This document shows, piece by piece, positions 1 to 6,410 of a stretch of DNA of 14,044 nucleotides. Under the pieces are notes generated by a model. That model made no database searches, had not been told where the DNA came from, and saw nothing but the letters and a program-made list of their open reading frames with translations. Made by a program: the position numbers and the translations under genes. The stretch spans positions 1 through 14,044 of the forward strand of contig JAJYJD010000070.1 in the NCBI GenBank assembly GCA_021789755.1, written 5' to 3'. Origin of the DNA: Bacteroidota bacterium. Its GTDB lineage: Bacteria; Bacteroidota; Ignavibacteria; Kryptoniales; JAKASW01. Numbering within the stretch: position 1 is the stretch's first letter; each line of letters starts with the position of its first letter.

Positions 1-587
1 AGCCTGCCGACGAAATCGTACGACTGGTACACGACGTTGTTCACGACATCGGTCCGGTGGCTTTCATTCCTTATGAGCGCTGCCGCCATCCGCGAGTAAT
101 TGACCACCGGACCCTTTCCGAAAACCCGGTCATCAACCATGGGACTGAAATTTATCACGAGGTCATAACCCCCGTTGGCTGATATGCTTGTCAGGGCAGC
201 AAGGTCACTTTGAACGGGGAACGGAGCTCCCTCATACACGGGGTATAGATTTGATATCAGCGGATTCCCCCGGATAAGGTTCTCGGCAGATCTTTTTATG
301 ACACAGTCGATTTCCGCCTGTGGAAAGATCTCCCGGACCGCGGCTACTGCGGCGCCTGCGATGATGGCATCGCCGATATTGAGGTCGGCGGCAACCAGGA
401 TTCGCCTGATCCTGGTCGTTTTCCTCAGTTGCTTTCTTGCCTGATGTTCGGTCGTCTTCAGTACAAATACATTACCAAGGAAAGTCCGGACGGCGAGGTC
501 GAGCACAGGCGCGCCGTGTCGCGGAAATACATCTGTTACCAGACTTGTGAATTGGAAAAATTTCTTGAACTCTTTTTCTTTGTCCAT
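1..587 (-). CDS. Glycosyltransferase family 9 (heptosyltransferase-like), N-terminal part, cut by window edge
   Basis: I translated this partial frame by hand: 195 codons run open from an ATG at 587 to the window edge. Residues 63-110 match the N-terminal Rossmann segment of GT9 (ADP-heptose:LPS heptosyltransferase) proteins: a hydrophobic strand ILVAADL, the NIGD turn at 70-73, an alanine-rich helix, then FPQAEIDCVI. Residues 141-146 (YDLVIN) fit the next core strand. Members transfer sugars during lipopolysaccharide or other surface glycan synthesis at the cytoplasmic face of the inner membrane; the substrate cannot be named because the C-terminal donor-binding half is missing. About 60 residues precede the usual GT9 start, a charged and aromatic extension I do not recognise. 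The start is supported by AGAGGA about ten bases upstream. The gene lies behind the likely terminator of the neighbouring operon, so it probably has its own promoter. Family call fairly sure; specificity unknown. Confidence 0.8.
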   Translation of the reverse strand, partial: MDKEKEFKKFFQFTSLVTDVFPRHGAPVLDLAVRTFLGNVFVLKTTEHQARKQLRKTTRIRRILVAADLNIGDAIIAGAAVAAVREIFPQAEIDCVIKRSAENLIRGNPLISNLYPVYEGAPFPVQSDLAALTSISANGGYDLVINFSPMVDDRVFGKGPVVNYSRMAAALIRNESHRTDVVNNVVYQSYDFVGR

Positions 588-638
588 GCGCGATGTTTCC
601 TCTTACTGCCCCTGCACATGCCTGCGAAACCCGCGACG

Positions 639-652
639 TAACACTGGTGTTA
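639..652. promoter_or_regulatory. Operator-like inverted repeat upstream of the GT9 gene
   Basis: TAACAC-TG-GTGTTA is an inverted repeat with two perfect 6-bp arms, 52 bases before the GT9 ATG. A third TAACAC lies at 704-709, inside a TGTTAACA palindrome (701-708). The spacing and repetition would suit a dimeric repressor or activator, but this is inference from symmetry only. The rest of 588-804 is AT-rich around 715-797 and holds no ORF that looks like a gene; no convincing -35/-10 pair was found for the GT9 gene. Confidence 0.3.
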
Positions 653-790
653 TCCTCTCCTCTTCAGGTTTGCCCTGTTCGATCGCTTTCTATTCGATAC
701 TGTTAACACCTGATGCGTTTAAAAAATTCACCAAGTAAAATTTGCCTTCCCAGTATGAAATTAAGATGAATGTTTTGCTAACATTTTGAG

Positions 791-829
791 AATAAAAGGG
801 TTACGGGGATGACCGACGAGGCCAGCCCC
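791..829 (-). terminator. Probable intrinsic terminator of the partner-switching operon
   Basis: Read on the minus strand, downstream of the stop at 852-854, bases 829-805 can fold into a strong hairpin. GGGG pairs with CCCC, there is one C/T mismatch, then TGGCC pairs with GGTCA around a five-base loop TCGTC. Seven bases later comes UUUUAUU (797-791). The gap between stem and U tract is longer than ideal, so this is probable rather than certain. A second perfect 7-bp hairpin (828-848) lies directly upstream and shares two bases with it. Confidence 0.45.
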
Positions 830-848
830 TCTGCGTGAGCGGCAGAGG
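828..848 (-). repeat. Short perfect hairpin just after the phosphatase stop codon
   Basis: CCTCTGC and GCAGAGG form a 7-bp inverted repeat around a 7-base loop, starting four bases beyond the stop codon. It has no U tract of its own. It could stabilise the 3' end of the operon transcript or be part of a compound terminator with the hairpin at 805-829. Confidence 0.4.
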
Positions 849-851
849 ATC

Positions 852-2597
852 CTACCGAAATCTGACGCAGACCTGAGTTATATCGTCGCTCTGCGGCGCG
901 TCGCCGACAAATGAAGCGACTTCCTTCCGGACCGTTTCCAGTATCTCATCCGCCGTCAGCCCTGCGTTCAACCTGAGCAGATCGGCGATGCGCTCTTCAG
1001 TGAACTGCTCGCCCTCTTCGTTCAGAGCTTCGTTAACTCCGTCCGTAAACATGTAAAGGAAATCTCCCGCCTCGATGATCTCATGTCCCGACTCGTACTT
1101 GACATTTGGCAGGACGCCGAGCATCAGGCCGCCTTTGTCCAGCCTTATGACCCGCCCATCAAACTTCATCAGGAAGGGATAATTATGCCCCGCGTTTATG
1201 TAGGAGAGGCTTTTTTCCGAGGAATCATAAAGTGCCGCGAAGAAAGTGATGAATCTATCGTAGTCGGTGTTATCGTATACGATTTTGTTCAGCCGTTCAG
1301 CTATCTGATCGATCCTGAGGTCGGCCGCCATCAGCGCCCTGAATGCCGATTGAAGATTGGCCATAAGCAGGGCAGCCGGGAAGCCCTTGCCGGACACATC
1401 GGCAATGGCGACACAAATAGTATTTTCGTTCATCTTGATCACATCAAAGTAGTCCCCGCCGACCTGCTTCGTCGGAATATGAAAAGTGCTGACAACACAA
1501 CCGATGAAGGCCGGCATGTCCCTGGGCAGAAGCTTTTCCTGGATGGCATGAGCCAGGCTGAGCTCTTCTTCAAGACGCTGCTTGGCGAGAGATTCCTGAA
1601 ACAGGCGGGCATTGTCGATCGCCATCGCCGCAAGGTTGCACAACGACGACACGAAACTGATTTCGGAATCGGTATACTTTGCCCGCGACACTCTTTCGCC
1701 GAGTATCAGGAGCCCGTCGGTCTTGCCTTGCAGCTGAAACGGGACGACCACTTCAGCGCCCTTCTCAAGAAGTCTGGCGGCCTCCGGCATGTCAGGCGCA
1801 AGCTCCGCGAGTCTCACAGGCGATTCGGAAGAACAGAACGAGAGCAGGTCGGACTCTTCGATACCCGGGATTCTGTTCACAACAATGCGACCCCTGGAAT
1901 CGTGAACCAGGCAAATTGCATATTTCCTCGCGCCCGTTTGCCCCATGACCGCGAATTCCAGAGTGCGTATCGCGCGGGCTTCATCAATCAGCAGATTAAA
2001 TTCCTTGCTCAGCTCGAACAACGTTTGCAGCTCCTGTACCCGTTGCTGCAGCTCGGAGTTTGAGTCTTTATACTGCTGGAAAACAAAAGCATTTTCAATC
2101 GCCGCGGCGGCTATGTTGCAGAGGGTGGAAACGAATTCTATTTCAGTCGGAACGAATTCTTTACCGAGTAGTTTCTTTCCTATGAACAGGTAGCCGAACA
2201 AGCGGTGAGAGGTCCGTATCGCAAATATCCTGCTGACCCCGGCCTCCACCAGTTTATGCGCCAGCGAGTTACCGACGTCCGCTGCCCCAGCCGAGCCTTC
2301 CAGGTCGAGAGAATACAATTCCGCAATGACCTCGTCGGTTAAAACGATGCCCTTGCCGATCTTTATAAATTCCTCTCTCACGCTGCCTGCCGCTGCTGCG
2401 GAACGCACAACGGCTCCGGTCTTGGAAACCGCAAGTTTGCCCATCGATGCAAGCATGATGTGGTTTAGTATGAATTTGTAATCGAGGGAGGAGTTGAGAA
2501 TCTTAGCGGTCTCGATGAGAGACGTAAGCTCGACGATTTGGTCGCTGCCACGGCCCATGGCGGGCCTGCGGGCAGCAGATTCAGGTTTTTTGCTCAT
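852..2597 (-). CDS. GAF-GAF-SpoIIE/PP2C serine phosphatase (RsbU-like)
   Basis: A 581-residue soluble protein with no membrane segment. Residues about 23-170 and 195-330 are two GAF sensor domains, and both end in nearly the same helix (FVSTLCNIAAAAIENA at 155-170, FVSSLCNLAAMAIDNA at 315-330). Residues 331-357 form the charged helical linker typical of RsbU-type enzymes (LAHAIQEKLLP). Residues about 368-581 are the SpoIIE-type PP2C domain. Metal-binding motifs are intact: VGGDYFD 379-385, ADVSGKG 399-405, NAGH 468-471, FTDGVNEA 517-524 and SDDIT 570-574. The family removes phosphate from serine on STAS anti-anti-sigma proteins in the cytoplasm; the GAF ligands cannot be predicted. It is the last gene of the operon, and its ATG lies 17 bases inside the end of the RsbW-like gene, so translation is probably coupled. 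Function class very sure; signal unknown. Confidence 0.93.
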   Translation of the reverse strand: MSKKPESAARRPAMGRGSDQIVELTSLIETAKILNSSLDYKFILNHIMLASMGKLAVSKTGAVVRSAAAAGSVREEFIKIGKGIVLTDEVIAELYSLDLEGSAGAADVGNSLAHKLVEAGVSRIFAIRTSHRLFGYLFIGKKLLGKEFVPTEIEFVSTLCNIAAAAIENAFVFQQYKDSNSELQQRVQELQTLFELSKEFNLLIDEARAIRTLEFAVMGQTGARKYAICLVHDSRGRIVVNRIPGIEESDLLSFCSSESPVRLAELAPDMPEAARLLEKGAEVVVPFQLQGKTDGLLILGERVSRAKYTDSEISFVSSLCNLAAMAIDNARLFQESLAKQRLEEELSLAHAIQEKLLPRDMPAFIGCVVSTFHIPTKQVGGDYFDVIKMNENTICVAIADVSGKGFPAALLMANLQSAFRALMAADLRIDQIAERLNKIVYDNTDYDRFITFFAALYDSSEKSLSYINAGHNYPFLMKFDGRVIRLDKGGLMLGVLPNVKYESGHEIIEAGDFLYMFTDGVNEALNEEGEQFTEERIADLLRLNAGLTADEILETVRKEVASFVGDAPQSDDITQVCVRFR

Positions 2598-3024
2598 TTC
2601 TCAGGTAGCGGACGAGCCTTACTTCATTTGAGGCATCCTTGCCTTGATACTCCACCGTGTCCATCAACTTCCGCATAAGGAAGATGCCGAGCCCTCCGGC
2701 TTTGTGCTTCTTGAATCTGTCCTTTATGTTCGGGACCGGGACTTCTTCCGGCTTAAAGCTTGCCCCCCAGTCACGAACCACGATCTGAAATTCGGCGCCG
2801 CTCGCAAGTATCTTCACTTCAAATTCCGTATCGGGGTTCCCCTTGTACGCATGTTTTATCACATTTGTACAGGCTTCGTCGACGGCGAGCGTAATTTCGG
2901 AGACCTCTTTGTCTCCGAAACCGAACGACAACGCGCGCTCGTTCACGAATTCCCGCACGCCTGCCAGTGCGCTGGTCGTGCTCTTGAAAACTTTCGAGTC
3001 TTCTATTTTGCCGGAACTTTTCAC
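2581..3024 (-). CDS. RsbW/SpoIIAB-type anti-sigma serine kinase (HATPase_c_2)
   Basis: A 147-residue GHKL-fold kinase of the anti-sigma type. The N box is at 44-61 (ITLAVDEACTNVIKHAYK) with the expected general base Glu50 and Mg-binding Asn54. The G1 box is RDWGASF (84-90, Asp85 and Gly87), and the G2 box GGLGIFLMRKLMD is at 110-122. All ATP-site landmarks are present, so it should phosphorylate a STAS protein on serine and hold a client in the unphosphorylated-partner cycle. The start is GTG at 3024, supported by AGAAGG four bases upstream; an in-frame TAG six codons further upstream leaves no other good start. It follows the STAS gene by 31 bases and overlaps the downstream phosphatase gene by 17. 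No sigma factor gene is nearby, so the client is unknown. Similar proteins also act on non-sigma targets. Confidence 0.92.
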   Translation of the reverse strand: MKSSGKIEDSKVFKSTTSALAGVREFVNERALSFGFGDKEVSEITLAVDEACTNVIKHAYKGNPDTEFEVKILASGAEFQIVVRDWGASFKPEEVPVPNIKDRFKKHKAGGLGIFLMRKLMDTVEYQGKDASNEVRLVRYLRNEQKT

Positions 3025-3055
3025 AGTGCCTTCTGAATCCTATCGACTCAAGGCG

Positions 3056-3406
3056 TCAGATATTATTGAACTTTTTCAACGCTTCATCCTGGTCCTTATA
3101 GATCTCATAGAGAAACGGAAACCCCAGCAGATCGAAAACATTGAAGACTTTCTGCTGCATCCCAGCGAGTTTGATGTCGCCATGATTGCTCCGCACCTCG
3201 TCGATGTAGGCCATGAACACGCCAAGACCTGCGCTTGAAATGTAATTAAGGCCGTTAAAGTTGACGACGATGTTGTATTTGCCGCTAGCCATGAGTTCTG
3301 AAAATGTCTTTTCAAGGTCGGGTGCAGTATGGGCGTCAAGGAAACCCTGGAGCTCCATGACAACTGCCTTGCCCGAGTCTCGAGTCAGCACTTTAAACTC
3401 ATTCAT
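3056..3406 (-). CDS. STAS-domain anti-anti-sigma factor (RsbV/SpoIIAA-like)
   Basis: A single STAS domain of 116 residues from the ATG at 3406. The phosphorylation loop reads YISSAGLG, with Ser57 and Ser58 in the place of the phosphorylatable serine of the DSSG motif of RsbV and SpoIIAA. The preceding strand is VVNFNG, where many relatives have Asp instead of the first Asn. The C-terminal part (LLGFPFLYEIYKDQDEALKKF, from about residue 93) is the usual terminal helix pair. Unphosphorylated, it should bind the neighbouring kinase; phosphorylated, it should let go. The start was set by GGAGG at 3416-3412, five bases before the ATG at 3406; an ATG at 3409 is too close, and an in-frame GTG at 3445 would add 13 non-homologous residues. 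It lies 81 bases after the membrane phosphatase gene and 31 before the kinase gene. Confidence 0.92.
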   Translation of the reverse strand: MNEFKVLTRDSGKAVVMELQGFLDAHTAPDLEKTFSELMASGKYNIVVNFNGLNYISSAGLGVFMAYIDEVRSNHGDIKLAGMQQKVFNVFDLLGFPFLYEIYKDQDEALKKFNNI

Positions 3407-3411
3407 CATTT

Positions 3412-3416
3412 CCTCC
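3412..3416 (-). promoter_or_regulatory. Ribosome binding site of the STAS gene
   Basis: GGAGG on the minus strand, five bases upstream of the ATG at 3406. It decides the start against the longer GTG-initiated frame from 3445 and the ATG at 3409. Confidence 0.7.
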
Positions 3417-3434
3417 ACCTTTGATGGAATGGTC

Positions 3435-3463
3435 CCGTCCGGCACTCGCCCGGAATGGGACGG
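3435..3463. repeat. Intercistronic inverted repeat between membrane phosphatase and STAS genes
   Basis: CCGTCC (3435-3440) and GGACGG (3458-3463) can pair, and inside them GG (3441-3442) can pair with CC (3450-3451) with a one-sided bulge. It lies in the 81-base gap within the operon, so it may mark mRNA processing or allow the STAS and kinase genes to be expressed at a level different from the membrane phosphatase. It has no U tract, so it is not a simple terminator. Confidence 0.35.
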
Positions 3464-3487
3464 TGAACCATCGATCTGCTTTCAAAA

Positions 3488-5563
3488 TCATCTCCATTTC
3501 AAGATCAGCACGGTCGTGTCGTCGACCGCGTCTGTGCCCTGTGAGAATTCGGCCAGAGCGCGGATGATGCCTCCCTTCATCTCGGTAGGTGATCCGCCGC
3601 TCAGTTCCTTCAGTAAATTGTAGAACCGCTGTTCTCCGAACTCTTCGCCGTCCGGATTCCGCTGGTCCGTAATTCCGTCGGTATAAAAAACCAGTGTGTC
3701 GCCATGTCCTAGAACAAAATCCTCCTCGCCCAGGTGCCTTCCGAAATCTCCGGCCTGCTCGAGTCCCAGGCCGGAACCTGCAGGCTTTATCAGTCGACAG
3801 GTTTTCTCGCCGGTTTCTCCGTCGCTGCTTACCAGTACGCCCGGGGTGTGCCCGGCACGCACGATCGAAATCTTTCCCGTGCCGCCGTCGAGCACCATGT
3901 AAATCAGCGTTATGAAATAACTCTTCTGGAGCGTACTTCCGACAGCCTCGTTTGCGGCCATCATGAACTCCAGGGGCGACCCCGCCGAAGACGACAGGGA
4001 CTGGAAAACTCCCTTCATGTAAGCCATGTAGAAAGCAGCCGACGTCCCTTTTCCGGATACGTCGCCGACCACAAAGGCGTACCTCCTGTCGTCGATCCGC
4101 GAACAGTCAATATAGTCACCGCCCACTTCGAATGCAGGGAAAGAAAGAAAATCGGTCTCGAATTTGTCCGAGCTGGGAAGAGAGGTCGGGAGAAGCTTCA
4201 GCTGCATTTCATGAGCTATCCGGAGCTCGTGCTGAAGCCTCTCGTTCTCAATCGACTTCGTGAAAAGCAGCGAATTCTGGATTGCCACGGCCGCTGTGTC
4301 GGCAAAGGCGCTAACCGTCGAAATTTCCTCGTCGTCGAATGCATACGGCATCTCGTGGGCGGCATAAAGCATCCCGATGAAATCGTCGTGCGCCGTCAAC
4401 GGCACGGCAAGGAGGGACCTTGCCGGGAAGCCCTTCAGGTTGAGCTTTGCAAACTCGTCGGTGTCCTGCACGATAACCCGTTTGTCTGCCCGTACGGCCT
4501 TCCGTACCTCGTCGAAATCAAACGTCGATAGCTCGTACTGGCTCGTCCGGTGTGTCGCCGAAATCTTGTATTCTTCCCGGGTCCCGCCGCCGTCCTCGTA
4601 CCTGAGCTCAATCCAAACCTTGTTTGCCTGAGTCACGGCACCTACGACCGCAACGGTATTGTTAAGGACCTCCGTGGTATCCAGAACGTTCGTGATCACT
4701 TTGCTGAGATTCTGATACGAATCCAGCTCCCGCTTCTTCTTCTCAAATACGCCGCTCGTGGGAATGTGGAACATCGTCACGATGAAGGCGAGAGAGAAAT
4801 ATATCGTAAGGAACAAGAAGACTATTTTGGAAAACTCACTCATCGGCGGGCTGTAGAAACCGAGAACGCCGCCGGCCAGATCCGCGGGACCGATCGACGC
4901 GTACGAATAGCCGAAGAGGACAATCAGCACGAAAGAATGGACCAGTGATTTGTATTTATCCTTCTTGCTGAGGAAGACTATCCAGTTCATGCTTACGATG
5001 TGGAGAACGGCAATGAACACCGAGATGCCGAACATTATGTCTCGCAGGACGGAAAGAAAGCCGGATCCGTTAAATATACTGAGGAAGGCCGCTCCCATCG
5101 CAAATATCACGAAAAGTTCGAACCTTCTCCTGACTTTCCTGTCGGGCTTGATGTAAATGAGGTCGCTCACCGTCATAAGCAAAACAACGACGAAAGCAGC
5201 GATTCCGAATGCGAACACCGTCGTCGCCAGCAGCTGCATTATGTTCCCCGGTACAAAACTTCCGGACGAGCGTCCTTTGCTTTCAAGGATTACACCCCAC
5301 GTCGAAATTATAGCCGCAGAGAAGAATCCGTACGCCACCAACCTGCGAAGAGTCTCAAGAGGTTTGGCGGACTTCTTGTTCCGGAAAATCTTCATCGCAG
5401 CGTAGAGGAACACGAACGCCGCTATCGTGAACAGGCTCCGAAACCCGTTTAGAACCGGGTCTTCGAGATTAATCGAGATTCTGATCCAGTCGTAAACCAA
5501 CAACAATGCCGCGATTGAACCCGCCGCCACGAAATACAGGCTATTTCTGAAATTAATTCGCAT
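3488..5563 (-). CDS. Membrane-anchored GAF-SpoIIE/PP2C serine phosphatase
   Basis: Numbered from the longest frame (703 residues from a TTG at 5599), the N-terminal half has about eight hydrophobic helices, near 20-37, 55-73, 87-105, 118-145, 160-178, 186-210, 217-235 and 257-277. A GAF-like domain follows at about 295-445, ending ISTVSAFADTAAVAIQNS. A helical linker (LRIAHEMQLKLLP, 459-471) leads to a SpoIIE-type PP2C domain at about 485-703, with VGGDYID 492-498, GDVSGKG 512-518, RAGH 581-584, FYTDGITD 638-645 and VDDTT 692-696. The catalytic aspartates are all present. It should dephosphorylate the STAS protein encoded next to it, from the inner membrane. The membrane domain is not one I can name. 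I chose the ATG at 5563 (691 residues) because the extra residues from TTG are polar and unlike a domain; neither start has a clear Shine-Dalgarno sequence. It is the first gene of the four-gene operon. Confidence 0.9.
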   Translation of the reverse strand: MRINFRNSLYFVAAGSIAALLLVYDWIRISINLEDPVLNGFRSLFTIAAFVFLYAAMKIFRNKKSAKPLETLRRLVAYGFFSAAIISTWGVILESKGRSSGSFVPGNIMQLLATTVFAFGIAAFVVVLLMTVSDLIYIKPDRKVRRRFELFVIFAMGAAFLSIFNGSGFLSVLRDIMFGISVFIAVLHIVSMNWIVFLSKKDKYKSLVHSFVLIVLFGYSYASIGPADLAGGVLGFYSPPMSEFSKIVFLFLTIYFSLAFIVTMFHIPTSGVFEKKKRELDSYQNLSKVITNVLDTTEVLNNTVAVVGAVTQANKVWIELRYEDGGGTREEYKISATHRTSQYELSTFDFDEVRKAVRADKRVIVQDTDEFAKLNLKGFPARSLLAVPLTAHDDFIGMLYAAHEMPYAFDDEEISTVSAFADTAAVAIQNSLLFTKSIENERLQHELRIAHEMQLKLLPTSLPSSDKFETDFLSFPAFEVGGDYIDCSRIDDRRYAFVVGDVSGKGTSAAFYMAYMKGVFQSLSSSAGSPLEFMMAANEAVGSTLQKSYFITLIYMVLDGGTGKISIVRAGHTPGVLVSSDGETGEKTCRLIKPAGSGLGLEQAGDFGRHLGEEDFVLGHGDTLVFYTDGITDQRNPDGEEFGEQRFYNLLKELSGGSPTEMKGGIIRALAEFSQGTDAVDDTTVLILKWR

Positions 5564-5599
5564 GTGCTTTAATCTAATTCTACTATTCGCATTCTGCAA

Positions 5600-5646
5600 T
5601 CATTTGTTACAGAGGCAGTCAAAGGACGCAGCCTTACGACAAATGA
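5600..5646. promoter_or_regulatory. 8-bp inverted repeat before the membrane phosphatase gene
   Basis: TCATTTGT (5600-5607) and ACAAATGA (5639-5646) are perfect inverted copies 31 bases apart. Between them AAGG-ACGCAG-CCTT can form a small inner stem. It lies 37 bases upstream of the chosen ATG, where an operator or a structured leader would be. No convincing -35/-10 pair was found. The rest of the gap up to 5768 holds a weak 5-bp hairpin (TGGGA/TCCCA near 5684-5699) without a U tract and nothing else I can support. Confidence 0.3.
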
Positions 5647-5768
5647 AGTGAGGATTCCAAACGTCGCAACACACTGGGAGTCACTTCCCAACTTCCACGT
5701 TCGATCCATATTGCCAGCCCACTGACTCACGTCTATCTACTATTCACCCGCCCCGACTCAGCCTGATT

Positions 5769-6410
5769 TCAATATATCATTTCTCCCGCATCGATCGCAG
5801 CGTTCAAATGGTTTTCCTGCGGGACGATTGGACAACTGTAGTTGTGGTTGTATGCACAATAAGGGTTGTAGGCGTAATTGAAATCGAGCGTGTACTCACC
5901 TGATTCGTTCTCTTTCAGGTCGATATACCTTCCACCCGAGTAGGAGGTCTTCCCGCATGTCTCATCGGTAAAAGGGAGAAAGAGCTCGTCCGACTCGTCT
6001 CCGATCATTTTATAGACGTAGAGTCTCAATTTCTCGCCGGCGATTTCAAAACTGAACTTGCCGTACCTGACCGCCGGCCTCGTCTCGCCAGCTGTTGACG
6101 GAATGCCGATCCTCTCCGGCGATTTCTCCTCGAGAAGTCTCACTCTGAATATCAATTCAAGATTCGGGGGATAATAATCGAGGTGATGGAATTCTTTTAT
6201 CTGCGCTCCGGTCAACGGCGAAGATGAATCCGATCTGAAGAACATGTCCTTTCGCTGTCTGAATGTTTCCAATTGCTTTAAGTAAGCGTCCCTCTCGGCG
6301 GAATTGAAAGTCAAACGCCTGTAATCACCCGAGCATGAGGCGAAACCCATGGCCAGGATGAGGAGCAGAGGAAAGGCGTTTTTAATTGCCGTCTTCGAGG
6401 ACAAGTTCAA
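5769..6410 (-). CDS. DUF1684 family lipoprotein
   Basis: Recognised by the family's conserved blocks, numbered from the longest frame of 230 residues: RKDMFF 70-75, LDYYPPN 94-100, FLPFTDETCGKTSY 161-174, GGRYIDL 176-182 and DFNYAYNPYCAYNHNYSCP 193-211, with PQENHL 214-219 near the end. The function of DUF1684 is unknown. A hydrophobic signal stretch (FPLLLILAMG, 30-39) ends in FASC, with Cys43 as the likely lipidated residue, so an envelope lipoprotein is inferred; the -3 position (Phe) is unusual for a classical lipobox. No ATG precedes the signal sequence. TTG at 6410 or 6404 would give a normal-length signal peptide; GTG at 6431 and TTG at 6461 are also in frame. All overlap the end of the PorV/PorQ-like gene, so coupled translation is likely. 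It is the last gene of the lon-dnaX chain. Family very sure, start unsure. Confidence 0.88.
   Translation of the reverse strand: MNLSSKTAIKNAFPLLLILAMGFASCSGDYRRLTFNSAERDAYLKQLETFRQRKDMFFRSDSSSPLTGAQIKEFHHLDYYPPNLELIFRVRLLEEKSPERIGIPSTAGETRPAVRYGKFSFEIAGEKLRLYVYKMIGDESDELFLPFTDETCGKTSYSGGRYIDLKENESGEYTLDFNYAYNPYCAYNHNYSCPIVPQENHLNAAIDAGEMIY

Noticed and set aside
429..738. Two short plus-strand frames in and after the GT9 gene
   Set aside because: The first is mostly antisense to the GT9 coding region and the second runs into AT-rich non-coding DNA. Neither has a ribosome binding site or a protein-like sequence.
1083..2063. Open frame of 326 codons on the plus strand
   Set aside because: It runs antisense to the GAF-GAF-SpoIIE gene, whose motifs are intact. 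Its translation is rich in Arg, His and Gln with no recognisable domain, as expected for a shadow frame.
3425..4728. Inserted or transferred DNA within the signalling operon
   Set aside because: Codon use and composition look like the neighbouring genes, and no repeats, integrase or tRNA borders are visible.
5569..5599. Promoter TTGCAG-N17-TAGATT for the membrane phosphatase
   Set aside because: Both boxes match consensus poorly, and the implied transcription start would fall almost on the ATG at 5563.
5684..5699. Terminator for the lon-dnaX-porV-DUF1684 chain
   Set aside because: The only hairpin (TGGGA/TCCCA) has a 5-bp stem and no U tract; transcription may read on or end by Rho.
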